The position numbers were made by a program, and so were the translations under genes. The notes under the pieces are model-generated. The model had not been told where the DNA came from and made no database searches. It saw only the letters and a list, made by a program, of their open reading frames with translations. From Brevibacterium sp. CCUG 69071 (GTDB lineage: Bacteria > Actinomycetota > Actinomycetes > Actinomycetales > Brevibacteriaceae), in contig NZ_PGFV01000009.1 of the NCBI RefSeq assembly GCF_021023135.1, positions 59,788-123,787 on the forward strand: a stretch of DNA of 64,000 bases, in the 5' to 3' direction. Shown here one piece after another: positions 52,154 to 61,210 of the stretch; position 1 is the stretch's first letter, and each line of letters starts with the position of its first letter.

Positions 52154-53889
52154 ACTTAAAGTTCCTTGCCAAGCAGATCGGCAATGCGGTCATCACGACT
52201 GCCGGCCATATGAACGATGACCGCGTCTTCTTCTCCATGCAGTTGGCGCGCCGCCTCCCGAAATCAGCATCACAGACGGTCGGCCGTTTGCTCGGGAGAG
52301 TCCCCGGTGCCGCGACAGGTGCCGCCTCGGCGTGGCTGTTGGGACAGGAGAGCCGTGCCAAAGCCATCATCACAGCGGCCGAAGAAGAGCAGCCGTCTCG
52401 ACTGCTCGGAGAGATCGCTCTCAACCTCGGCATGCTCAATGCCGCAGATCGCATAGCTGACTCGCTCGACTCCGCAGCGTCGTTGCGCTCTCGCATTCTG
52501 TGGACCGTAGGCAACATCGACGAGGCGATCAATGTGCTCCCGGACGGCAAGCGCAAGCGACGTCTTTCTGCAGAACGCAAGTCCATGTCTCCTGGATGGT
52601 GGCCCGACACTGAATCGCATCTTGTTGCTCGGCCCGTTGCCTGCACGAGCGCTGGATCTGCCGCGTCCCTGCATGTGCTGACGAACTCCCTGCCGCACAC
52701 GCGATCCGGCTACGCATACCGCAGCCACCTCATTCTCACCACGCTCAAAGACGCCGGACACCGAGTGGCAGCGACCACTCGTCCCTCCTACCCGGTGACA
52801 ATCGGCCGCCTCAGCGGAGACATGGTCGAGTCTGTAGATGGTGTCGACTATCTGCGAGACGTACCGCTCCGCCCAGCCGCCACACCCACCGCACGGCTCG
52901 AAGAGCAAGCTGCGTGGATCGCGGACCAAGCTCTCGAACGTCAGGTGGACCTGCTCCATACCACCACGCATTACGTCAACGGACTGGCTACCGGCGCCGC
53001 GGCCCGAGCGATCGGGCTGCCCTGGGTGTACGAGGTCCGGGGGGTTCTCGAGGAGACCTGGGTTGCGGCCGGCAGCACACCCGCCGAACGCACTGCGCGG
53101 CGGGAGAGTCAGCGCTTCGCACTGATGCGGAGCAAAGAGATCGAAGTTGCGTCAGCAGCAGATGCCGTCATCACTCTCGGCGAGACTATGCGTGAGCACC
53201 TCATCGCCGGTGGAGTCCCAGCTGAATCGATCACGCTCATCCCGAACTCCGTATCCGAAGCCGTGGTGAATACGGACACCAGTCGGTCGCCGGGCGAGGT
53301 TCGACTCAGCCTCGGACTGCCTGTGGACGGCATCTGGGTCGGCACCGCCACGTCGATCGTAGGTTACGAGGGTCTCGACGACCTCGTCGATGCAGTTGTT
53401 CTCGCTCGCCGGCAGGGCACGGATATACGGCTTCTCATCGCCGGTGACGGCGTTGCGTTGCCTGAGCTGCGCGAACGTGCCGCGTCGCTTGGAGACAAGG
53501 CGGTATTTACCGGACGCGTATCGCAAACACAGGCAATTGAATATCAGCTGGCGCTCGACGCCATCGTCGTTCCCCGCAAGGACGAACCGGTCTGCCGTCT
53601 GGTCACACCGATCAAACCGATCGAAGCGATGGGGCTGAGAAGACCGGTCATCATCTCTGACCTGCCGGCTCTGCGAGAGCTTGTGCCGGGGAGCGCCGGA
53701 TTGTGGACCCCGCCGCAGGCACCTCAATACTTGGCACAAACGCTGTCCGAATTGGCTTGCGATGACAGTGATCGAGAGAATTATGGACACAATGGACGTG
53801 CACACGTTCTTGCGACGCGCAGGTGGAAGGAAATCGGACGACGATATGGGCTGGTCTATTCTCAACTCATGGGAGCTGACGCAGGATGA
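52150..53889 (+). CDS. Glycosyltransferase family 4 with N-terminal helical extension
   Basis: A 579-residue protein. The first 165 residues are an Ala/Leu/Arg-rich helical region not found in standard GT4 enzymes. Then comes a GT-B fold: LHVLTNSLPHTRSGYAYRSHLILTTLKDAGHRV, DLLHTTTHYVNGLATGAAARAIGLPWVYEVRG, VSVIGLGYE-type VGTATSIVGYEGLDDLVDAV, IRLLIAGDGVALPELRERA and PRKDEPVCRLVTPIKPIEAMGLRRPVI. The extension may mediate contact with the membrane or other locus proteins (inference). Both ends overlap neighbours by ATGA. Confidence 0.87.
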   Translation: MNLKFLAKQIGNAVITTAGHMNDDRVFFSMQLARRLPKSASQTVGRLLGRVPGAATGAASAWLLGQESRAKAIITAAEEEQPSRLLGEIALNLGMLNAADRIADSLDSAASLRSRILWTVGNIDEAINVLPDGKRKRRLSAERKSMSPGWWPDTESHLVARPVACTSAGSAASLHVLTNSLPHTRSGYAYRSHLILTTLKDAGHRVAATTRPSYPVTIGRLSGDMVESVDGVDYLRDVPLRPAATPTARLEEQAAWIADQALERQVDLLHTTTHYVNGLATGAAARAIGLPWVYEVRGVLEETWVAAGSTPAERTARRESQRFALMRSKEIEVASAADAVITLGETMREHLIAGGVPAESITLIPNSVSEAVVNTDTSRSPGEVRLSLGLPVDGIWVGTATSIVGYEGLDDLVDAVVLARRQGTDIRLLIAGDGVALPELRERAASLGDKAVFTGRVSQTQAIEYQLALDAIVVPRKDEPVCRLVTPIKPIEAMGLRRPVIISDLPALRELVPGSAGLWTPPQAPQYLAQTLSELACDDSDRENYGHNGRAHVLATRRWKEIGRRYGLVYSQLMGADAG

Positions 53890-54767
53890 CTGAGACGAAG
53901 AATCCGTTGGGCCTGAGCTCGATTCCCTCGGTCTCGAGCGACGGCCTCGTGCCCGTTGGACGTCGGGCAAGTCTGCGCAACTATCTGACCGCGCTGTGGA
54001 ATCGTAGGCACTTCATAATCGCCGAGTCTCGTGCCAAGATGTCCAGTTCAACGAGGAAGAACATGCTCGGTTACGGCTGGCTATTCTTCAACCCGCTACT
54101 TTCTGTACTCGCATATTGGTTCATATTCGGCTTTATCCTGCAAACTTCGCGAGGCGTACCGAACTTCCTCGGCTTTCTCGTCATCGGTGTGTTCTTCTTC
54201 GGTTTTACGGGAAAGTGCATGACTGGCGGGACTGGGGCGATCCGAGCGGGGGCGTCGATGATCAAGGGGTTCCAATTCCCTCGCGCTGCACTGCCAATCT
54301 CGACAGTTGTCCGCAATTTCCTTGATTTCATGCCGACTGTGCTCGTCATGACCATCGTCCTCGCGGTCGTTCCTCCCCTTGAGGTGATCACGTGGCGGGT
54401 GGTGCTTGTAATCCCAGTCATAGTCCTGCAGACCTTATTCAATGTGGGCCTAGCATGTTTGTTCGCCCGACTTGGTCATAGGCTTCCAGATCTCACGAAT
54501 TTCATGAGTATTGTTAGCAGATTCTGGTTGTACGGTTCAGGCGTATTCTTTTCCCTCGAGGATCGTTTAGCTGATCATCCAATGCTCCAAACGATCATGC
54601 AGTACAACCCGATGCACGCTTACCTGACAATCGTGCGCAACTCTTTGCTCTACGGAGTGGATTCGGATCCGAGGCTGTGGATCATCGGGGCGGCGTGGGC
54701 ATTGGGCCTAATGATCGTAGGATTCCTATTCTTCTGGAGAGGAGAGGAAAACTATGGACGACTCTGA
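53886..54767 (+). CDS. ABC-2 type glycan export permease (second copy)
   Basis: A 293-residue TagG/Wzm-type membrane protein with six hydrophobic segments, homologous to the permease at 35521. Shared features: FIIAESRAKMSSSTRKNMLGYGWLFFNPLLSVLAYWFIFGFIL, QFPRAALPISTVVRNFLDFMPTVLVM, FARLGHRLPDLTNFMSIVSRFWLYGSGVFFSLE, and the C-terminal FLFFWRGEENYGRL. It contains TTA leucine codons, unlike the upstream genes. It overlaps its ATPase gene by 14 bases and is the likely exporter for the glycan assembled here. Confidence 0.92.
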   Translation: MTETKNPLGLSSIPSVSSDGLVPVGRRASLRNYLTALWNRRHFIIAESRAKMSSSTRKNMLGYGWLFFNPLLSVLAYWFIFGFILQTSRGVPNFLGFLVIGVFFFGFTGKCMTGGTGAIRAGASMIKGFQFPRAALPISTVVRNFLDFMPTVLVMTIVLAVVPPLEVITWRVVLVIPVIVLQTLFNVGLACLFARLGHRLPDLTNFMSIVSRFWLYGSGVFFSLEDRLADHPMLQTIMQYNPMHAYLTIVRNSLLYGVDSDPRLWIIGAAWALGLMIVGFLFFWRGEENYGRL

Positions 54768-56091
54768 GCTGCAGCATCCGAACATCATTGCTGAAAATGT
54801 CCAGGTCCGGTATACCGTCAATACCAATGATCCGAACTACCGAGCCAAAGGACTCAGGCGACTGACTAACGCAGTCGCGGGCCGCAGAGGTCAGACGACA
54901 GTTCGTGCTCTCCGTGGAGTCAACTTCGTCGCCCGTGAAGGCGAGATGATCGGCATCGTCGGTGCCAACGGCTCCGGAAAGTCAACGTTCTTACGTAATG
55001 TCGCCGGTGTAGAGCAGCCGGATCGAGGGCGCATTCTGGTCCGCTACCAGCCGCTTCTACTCGGGGTCAGCGCCGCTCTGCAACCCGCACTGTCGGGCAG
55101 CGAGAACGTCCGTCTCGGCTGTCTGGCGATGGGCCTTTCCCCCGAAGAAGCTGAAGACGCCTTCGACTATGTCGTTGAACTCTCTGCGCTCGGAGCGGCG
55201 ATCCACCGCCCGATGGGGACCTACTCCTCAGGGATGGGGGCGAGGTTGCGGTTCGCAATTGCTTTGGCTGCGCGTCCAAAGATTCTACTCATCGACGAAG
55301 CGCTATCGACCGGCGATGCTACCTTTGCCGAGCGCAGCGAACAAGCAATGGACAAACTTCTGGCTGACGCCGGAACGGTCTTATTGGTGAATCACGCTGC
55401 CAAGGTAATTCAGGAGCTGTGTACCCGTGCAGTCTGGATGCATAGGGGTGAGATCCTCATGAATGGCCCAGCCGAGGCTGTCGCAGAAAAATACCGGTGG
55501 TGGGCATGGAACGTGGCCAAAGGCAAGCAGGATGTTGCTGACAAACTTCTCCACGACGTCGTTAGCAACGCGGTTAAAGAGGAAATCGAGATTCTTGAGC
55601 CCGAGCTCAGTAAGAATCCAATACCTAGGCATGCGTCCCGAACGGCTAAGAAGAAGCGAATATCGACTGCGAGGCACGCGAAGAAACTAGGCCCCAGGAA
55701 CAATACCGAAGCAGGAAGGGCAACATATGAAAGTGACAACGACAGGCAAATTTGGCCAGAAAAACTAGACACGCCAATATCGCCGGCGCGCTTTCCAGCC
55801 TTGCCGAAACCAGCTCTCGAGACTAAGTCAATGACACCTCGTCTGAACGAAGGTGCCAATACGCTGAAGCCAGCTAAAGCTAGAGTCATACTTCGGGCGG
55901 CGAATCCGAATGATCGTGCTTCAACTGTCGCTGCCGGTGACGACCTCACGAATCGAAGACTCGCGTCCAGAAATGGAAATAATACCGTTCAAGACTCTGC
56001 TATCCAGCAGAAATCTCATGCAGGTATTTTAAATGTCGAGAACAAACTGGAAAACGGCCGAACGAACCGTGTGGAAGACACATACCAATGA
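54754..56091 (+). CDS. ABC transporter ATP-binding protein with basic C-terminal tail (second copy)
   Basis: A 445-residue TagH/Wzt-type ATPase. Walker A GANGSGKST (about residue 70), GVSAALQPALSGSENVRLGCLAMGL, signature YSSGMGARLRFAIALA (about 157), Walker B ILLIDEALSTGD (about 178), and LLVNHAAKVIQELCTRAVWMHRGE. Residues about 260-445 form a Lys/Arg/Asn/Ser-rich, probably disordered tail (ASRTAKKKRISTARHAKK) with no membrane span and no resemblance to the Wzt carbohydrate-binding domain. The tail DNA is AT-richer than the ATPase part. The start follows GGAGAGG; the stop overlaps the next gene by ATGA. Confidence 0.9.
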   Translation: MDDSELQHPNIIAENVQVRYTVNTNDPNYRAKGLRRLTNAVAGRRGQTTVRALRGVNFVAREGEMIGIVGANGSGKSTFLRNVAGVEQPDRGRILVRYQPLLLGVSAALQPALSGSENVRLGCLAMGLSPEEAEDAFDYVVELSALGAAIHRPMGTYSSGMGARLRFAIALAARPKILLIDEALSTGDATFAERSEQAMDKLLADAGTVLLVNHAAKVIQELCTRAVWMHRGEILMNGPAEAVAEKYRWWAWNVAKGKQDVADKLLHDVVSNAVKEEIEILEPELSKNPIPRHASRTAKKKRISTARHAKKLGPRNNTEAGRATYESDNDRQIWPEKLDTPISPARFPALPKPALETKSMTPRLNEGANTLKPAKARVILRAANPNDRASTVAAGDDLTNRRLASRNGNNTVQDSAIQQKSHAGILNVENKLENGRTNRVEDTYQ

Positions 56092-56963
56092 ATATAGCTA
56101 TATTTGGCTCCTGCGTTAGCAGAGATACGTGTGAGTATATTCCGAATGCCAAAGTCGTTGAGTATGTCGCGCGACAGTCAGTGACCAGTCTTCTCAAACC
56201 TCGGAATCGCTCTGAATTTGACCTGGAGTCAATCGAATCACCATTCCAACGAAGGATGGTCGAAGGCGACTTACAAGGAAACGGCTCCCGGACAATTCAA
56301 GCGCACTCTAGTGAGCTTGATGCAGTGCTAGTCGACCTCGTTGATGAACGGCGCGGCTTCTTTCTACTCGATGACGGATCCACTATAACGAACTCGGTTG
56401 AAGTACAAACAAATGGGCTCACCGAGTCAGCGGAGATCAGAAATGCGAGACACGTTCCTTTTGGGAGCGACGAGCATTTCCGGTTATGGTCCAAGGGATT
56501 CCATCGGCTTTCGGAAGATCTCGAACAGACGGGCTTGTTGAAGAAAACTATTTTGTTGGATATCGAATGGGCGCAGGCGATTGAAGGTTCCAGGCATCCA
56601 CACCAATCGTGGTGGAGCCATATTAGCCGCCGATATCGGCGGGCTCAACGGGGACTTAGAAAATCGATTAGAGGATACACACGGGATCAATCGGCATATC
56701 AAGCGTGGATGAACTTCAAAAACGTTGAATCGACACAGGCTGAGCTGTTTGCCGAACGGGCTAAACGCGCAAACAGTGCCTATATCAGATACCGTCAACG
56801 CGCTGGAGAAATGATTCCGTCGAGAATTCAACGAGAGAGTCCAGAGCTACGAATCGCGAAAAATCACAAATGGGGTCCGCAGCCGTTTCACTATCGGCCT
56901 AAAGATTATCAATCGATAGCACAAAGCATAGTTCGAACAGTTGAAAGAAACTCCGATGCCTAA
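56088..56963 (+). CDS. DUF6270-family protein (SGNH-like, surface-glycan locus)
   Basis: A 291-residue soluble protein starting MNIAIFGSCVSRDTCEY, the typical beginning of DUF6270 proteins, which look like divergent SGNH-hydrolase folds (FGSC in place of GDS). Further segments: VLVDLVDERRGFFLL, HFRLWSKGFHRLSEDL and a C-terminal HYRPKDYQSIAQSIV. DUF6270 genes are often found among capsule and teichoic acid genes, which suggests sugar acylation/deacylation or ligand binding; this is inference. The gene is AT-rich. It overlaps the ATPase gene by ATGA. Confidence 0.7.
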   Translation: MNIAIFGSCVSRDTCEYIPNAKVVEYVARQSVTSLLKPRNRSEFDLESIESPFQRRMVEGDLQGNGSRTIQAHSSELDAVLVDLVDERRGFFLLDDGSTITNSVEVQTNGLTESAEIRNARHVPFGSDEHFRLWSKGFHRLSEDLEQTGLLKKTILLDIEWAQAIEGSRHPHQSWWSHISRRYRRAQRGLRKSIRGYTRDQSAYQAWMNFKNVESTQAELFAERAKRANSAYIRYRQRAGEMIPSRIQRESPELRIAKNHKWGPQPFHYRPKDYQSIAQSIVRTVERNSDA

Positions 56964-57007
56964 CAAGCAGTACAACGTAGCACAGCACAAACATACAGGA
57001 GCAGCGT

Positions 57008-59074
57008 ATGTCAATTGAACTATCTCTCGTGATACCCAGCTTCAGAGGCGAAGAACATATTCGACCGTGCCTTGACTCGATAGTCAACCAGACGCTGAGT
57101 CCGGAAAAATATGAAGTACTGGTGGTAGTCAACGGATCTCCCGATTCGGTTCCGGAGATTGTGGACGAAATCTTGAGCGCAAACTCAAAAATTAACTACC
57201 AAATAATCTACGAAGAACTGCCGTCACTTTCCAACGCACGGAATGTTGGAATTCAATGGGCGAACGGGGATTGGGTGACTTGGGTTGATGTCGACGACTG
57301 GATTTCCAACAATTTTTTGGAAGAACTCCTGGATTGTGCAAGGGACGGAGTAACCCCGCTGGCATGTGTTGCAGATGTTGATGAAGTGTCTGGCGCGGTA
57401 TCACCCTCTCCTATATCTAAACAAATATTGGAACACAGTCCAGGGGAATATAAGGCGGCTACATTATGGAGAGCGCTTGGCTTTGCCGCGTGTAAGCTGC
57501 TGCCGACTACTCTTGCGAAGCAACGAGCTTTTGACGTAGAACTACGCAGTGGAGAAGACGTAGCCTATTTTCCACCCTTCTACGCTGAAAACGAGTTGCG
57601 ATTCGACAATACGCCCGCTCACAAGGGAGCTACATACTTCAGGCAAGTAAGAACTGGGTCGATGTCGCGACAAACCGCGTCTTTTGATTTCTCTGTTTCC
57701 CAGCGTTTGAGGGTTATGCAACATCTCGATCTCGCGGCAGTGACGGCCAAGGATGACATGAAGTCTGTGATGCATGGCATGATGCGCTCCCAAACGCTAT
57801 TTGCGAAGAGATTTCTAGATGAGCATCCCGATCAACTTACTAGCGTAATTGATGCGTTTGATGATTCGAGTTTGTACTACACTCCGTGGAACATACTTTC
57901 AGCGAAGACAAACAGACTCGCGATTTCGTACAATTTTCTACCGTTTGCTGACGCGAGTGCGGTTGTGGCAGCGAAAAGAATTATCAATTCTAATCGCCAA
58001 TGGAACGTTATAAATAATGATATGTCCAAGGTCAGAAGTATCGACACTGAATTGCATGCCGCGGTACTTCCGTATATATCGACGCAAAAGACTATCAGAA
58101 ACGTTCCAATTTTCGGTGGTTGGCGTGGCGTCCGGGAGTTCTGCGAATCTGGTCGGAAGGAAATTGCCAATATAGAAGAAGCACACGGCCCTCAAACCGA
58201 TATATACAGTCGATCGATGTGGCCCGCATCTCACTACTTGGCGGCGTCGCAGAAAGTGAAACGTCCCAATGCTAAGTGGACGGCGGAGTTTTCAGATCCA
58301 TTGCGTAAGGACGTTTTCGGTACGGAACGCCTCGGGAACATTGAAGATGATGAACTTTGGCGTGAGGTGTACGCAGCTGTAGATGAGGCTGGGTTTGAGC
58401 TGTCTGTGAACGAGTCGTTATTCGCGGTCTGCGAAAAAATAGCATACGCTTTGGCCGATGAGATCTACTTCACTAACAGTCATCAAATGAAGTATATGAT
58501 GTCCTACCTGAACGATGAGGCTTTGCGTAGTCGCGTGCGCCGTATTGCACGAATAGTACCGCAACCGGTTCCCGGCTCGCGACTGCTTTCCAACAACAGA
58601 AGCGAAGCTATTAGCCCTGAGACCGGCAGAATCGAAATTGGATATTTTGGCAGCTTCTACCCGAACCGCGGAGCTGGCGCAATCCTAGAGGCTCTGCGAT
58701 CCAGTGGTAAAGAAGTGCGAGAGAAAGTTCGCCTAAACATCTTCACCCCTAATCATGAAAACGTGTCTAACGAAATATCGCGGTATGATCTAAACGGAAG
58801 TGTTCTGGTTGCGGATCAATTGCCGTATCTGGAATTTCTGAGGAAAGCTACTGCTATGGACTATTTGTTGATCTCTGATGCAGAGACTGCTAGTACCGGA
58901 CATCGGATTAACCCATATCTGCCGTCTAAGCTCAGTGACTATTTAGGCACAGGTTCATCCATCTGGGCTCTTTTCGAGCCTGGGAGTATTTTAAGTAGAC
59001 AGAATCTGACCATTATGAACCGGGCAGGAGATTTGCAACAGATTGCCAGTACTTTGAAGAGGATCGCGCAATAA
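57008..59074 (+). CDS. Glycosyltransferase chimera: GT2 domain plus GT4-like domain
   Basis: A 688-residue protein. Residues about 1-230 form a GT-A family 2 domain (SLVIPSFRGEEHIRPCLDSIVNQTLSPEKYEVLVVVNGS, SLSNARNVGIQWANGDWVTWVDVDDW with the DxD near residue 95). Residues about 390-688 resemble a GT-B enzyme (GYFGSFYPNRGAGAILEAL, VLVADQLPYLEFLRKATAMDYLLISD, SKLSDYLGTGSSIWALFEPGS). The linker is helical. This resembles two-enzyme polymerases that build alternating glycans. ATG 57008 follows CAGGAG. The 3' end overlaps the next gene by one base (TAATG). Confidence 0.85.
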   Translation: MSIELSLVIPSFRGEEHIRPCLDSIVNQTLSPEKYEVLVVVNGSPDSVPEIVDEILSANSKINYQIIYEELPSLSNARNVGIQWANGDWVTWVDVDDWISNNFLEELLDCARDGVTPLACVADVDEVSGAVSPSPISKQILEHSPGEYKAATLWRALGFAACKLLPTTLAKQRAFDVELRSGEDVAYFPPFYAENELRFDNTPAHKGATYFRQVRTGSMSRQTASFDFSVSQRLRVMQHLDLAAVTAKDDMKSVMHGMMRSQTLFAKRFLDEHPDQLTSVIDAFDDSSLYYTPWNILSAKTNRLAISYNFLPFADASAVVAAKRIINSNRQWNVINNDMSKVRSIDTELHAAVLPYISTQKTIRNVPIFGGWRGVREFCESGRKEIANIEEAHGPQTDIYSRSMWPASHYLAASQKVKRPNAKWTAEFSDPLRKDVFGTERLGNIEDDELWREVYAAVDEAGFELSVNESLFAVCEKIAYALADEIYFTNSHQMKYMMSYLNDEALRSRVRRIARIVPQPVPGSRLLSNNRSEAISPETGRIEIGYFGSFYPNRGAGAILEALRSSGKEVREKVRLNIFTPNHENVSNEISRYDLNGSVLVADQLPYLEFLRKATAMDYLLISDAETASTGHRINPYLPSKLSDYLGTGSSIWALFEPGSILSRQNLTIMNRAGDLQQIASTLKRIAQ

Positions 59075-61014
59075 TGAATACTGTAGACTCGCGTTTTTAC
59101 CGAAAACTCCTTGGAGTCCTCTTATCCATCCTGGCCGTGACCGTTCTGGCCGCAATCATCTGCCTATTCCTGTTTCCAGTGTTGACGGGATTGGTGGCGG
59201 TCCTCGGTGGTGCGTCAGCTATTGCCGTAGCTACTGCGCTGTCCCATGTTCGGATGCGGATGATGTTCAGTTCAATGAACAGCCGATCGGCTAAAACCAT
59301 GAAGGAATTGGAATCCACGAAAACCGGATTTACGAATTCTCTATTGGAGTTGCGATCGGACCTTGCGACACAACCTTGGGCTGAGCAGTTCAATTTGGTC
59401 GACCGCTTGTATGGGAAAGTTTCAGATCTAGAGCGTGAAGTCATCGCAAACGATAGCTTTGCCGATAGTCGATCCGATGAGATTGCTAATCTAGTGATCG
59501 GCGAAGTCAAGGCTGCTCGGCTAGAAGTCGTCGCTGCCGTCGAATCGGGATTCTCGTCCTGGTCAGAGTCCGAGCTGGTGAGGGCAGATAGTTCGCAAGC
59601 AGTTCTTAACGAGATTCGCGAATCTATCAAATCGAATACCTTATTGATTCGTAATCTTCGTGAATTCGCGGAAACCGCTAATAAGTACTTGGCAGACAAC
59701 GAGCGCCTGCTTCGTAAGCACACTAGCGACGAGTACGATGCGCGTAGGGATCACGGACGATCATTGGATTCTATCAGCAGGAATATCGACGGAATTTCAG
59801 ACCGTCTAAGCTCTCTTAGGAAACGCGCCGGGACAATGGATGAAAAAATTGGGTCGGGCTTTAATTCGATCGAGTCTAAAATTTCTGAAACCACGGAATC
59901 CGAGCAGTCATATATTTTCGCTGTGGGTCAGGCCGTCGATCGCGTACGAAGTCGACTTGAAGAAATTGCGCGTATGAACGCCGAGAGCGCCGAGTTGAAT
60001 GCCCTCGCGGTCGAAGAGCAGTTTGAGTTGGTATCGAAAAAGCTTGCGTCTCGTGCAGAAGCGGGCGCGACGTTATCTGCCTTGGCCGGTCTGTCTGACG
60101 AGATCCACGAGATTCATCGTTTGAATACGGTTGCCCTGGACACTTCTTCTACTCAATTGGTGGATTCCGTAAATCGGGCTTTGAATACGAAGTTTGAGCG
60201 GGTAGAGCAGGGGATCGAAACGGAATCGGCCAACATAGTCAACCGACTCGTAGCGAGCTTTGAGGAACTGGGAGCAAAAAGTGACAGCGTTGAGAAGTCG
60301 GCGCAGGAGCATTTCAACGCTCTGCAGAGTAAGTTGCAACAGCTGAGGGTTGGTGTAGAAGAGCTCCCTAAAGACGTCAGTGACTATTGGTCGCTCCTTG
60401 GGCAATACGATTTGCTATCTACCGAGAGTCCTCGTATCGGTGGATGGGCCGTAACCGTCCCTGCGATAGCAAGTCTGGTTCGCGAGATTGAAAATCGTAG
60501 TGAAGTGGAAAACGTTCTTGACGTTGGCTCTGGTACGTCTACGGTTTGGTCGGCTCTTGCCATGCGGAAACGGGGATATGGGAAAGTCTTCGCCTTGGAA
60601 CACGAACCGGAGTATGCGGAGCAACTGAGGTCTACGCTAGACGAGTTGGATTTGACGGATTGGGCAGAAGTAGTCGTAGCTCCATTGGCCCCATGGACAC
60701 CTGGTCGAGACTATACGATCGAGCACGATCGCCTACCCGACAGATGGTATTCGACCTATGACATTTCCGACCGGGAATTTGATGTCGTATTCGTCGATGG
60801 GCCCCCCGGAAGATTCCAGGAGTTTTCTAGACTGCCAGCGATGGAGTCTCTTATTAACCAGCTGCGGCTGAACTGCCTCGTAGTCATTGACGACACAATA
60901 CGAGTAGAAGAACGAGATACAGTAAACGAATGGTTGTCATTGGACTTCGAAAATCGAAAGCTCATTATTGAAACTCAACTGTCCAAGTCGACGGTTCTTA
61001 GGCTTGTTGACTGA
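59074..61014 (+). CDS. Membrane-anchored coiled-coil protein with C-terminal class I methyltransferase domain
   Basis: A 646-residue protein of unusual architecture. Two N-terminal membrane spans (about 12-58, with FLFPVLTGLVAVLGGASAIAVATAL), a long coiled coil (about 70-430; repeated Leu/Ser/Glu heptads such as LDSISRNIDGISDRLSSLRKRAG and FNSIESKISETTESEQ), then a SAM-dependent methyltransferase domain with motif I VLDVGSGTSTVWSALA (about 481-496), the acidic ALEHEPEYAEQLRS, and FVDGPPG (about 573-579). The last pattern is typical of Methyltransf_24-like enzymes in glycan loci. It may cap or methylate the glycan chain and measure its length, as WbdD-like proteins do (inference). Confidence 0.82.
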   Translation: MNTVDSRFYRKLLGVLLSILAVTVLAAIICLFLFPVLTGLVAVLGGASAIAVATALSHVRMRMMFSSMNSRSAKTMKELESTKTGFTNSLLELRSDLATQPWAEQFNLVDRLYGKVSDLEREVIANDSFADSRSDEIANLVIGEVKAARLEVVAAVESGFSSWSESELVRADSSQAVLNEIRESIKSNTLLIRNLREFAETANKYLADNERLLRKHTSDEYDARRDHGRSLDSISRNIDGISDRLSSLRKRAGTMDEKIGSGFNSIESKISETTESEQSYIFAVGQAVDRVRSRLEEIARMNAESAELNALAVEEQFELVSKKLASRAEAGATLSALAGLSDEIHEIHRLNTVALDTSSTQLVDSVNRALNTKFERVEQGIETESANIVNRLVASFEELGAKSDSVEKSAQEHFNALQSKLQQLRVGVEELPKDVSDYWSLLGQYDLLSTESPRIGGWAVTVPAIASLVREIENRSEVENVLDVGSGTSTVWSALAMRKRGYGKVFALEHEPEYAEQLRSTLDELDLTDWAEVVVAPLAPWTPGRDYTIEHDRLPDRWYSTYDISDREFDVVFVDGPPGRFQEFSRLPAMESLINQLRLNCLVVIDDTIRVEERDTVNEWLSLDFENRKLIIETQLSKSTVLRLVD

Positions 61015-61029
61015 CTTAAAGTGTAGAAT

Positions 61030-61149
61030 ATGATCAAGTTGAAAGGTTCAATGCTAAACGTTGCAGCGTTGTCACGTCGACGTTGGAGACAGTTGGTGTG
61101 CTTGTACAGGCGCGCGTTCCCAACGCTTGTCATGCAGATAATCGGCTAG
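61030..61149 (+). CDS. Possible 39-residue basic peptide
   Basis: A short frame in the 196-bp gap before the C5-epimerase gene (MIKLKGSMLNVAALSRRRWR...). It is amphipathic and Arg-rich, resembling N-terminal stretches of nearby glycosyltransferases. The sequence before ATG 61030 (aagtgtagaat) has no ribosome site. It could be a truncated leftover of a gene. Confidence 0.25.
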   Translation: MIKLKGSMLNVAALSRRRWRQLVCLYRRAFPTLVMQIIG

Positions 61150-61210
61150 ATGAGTACGCTGTTCCAATCTCCGCGGAACTAAACCGCGAATAGTAGAGAG
61201 AAATTGATTA

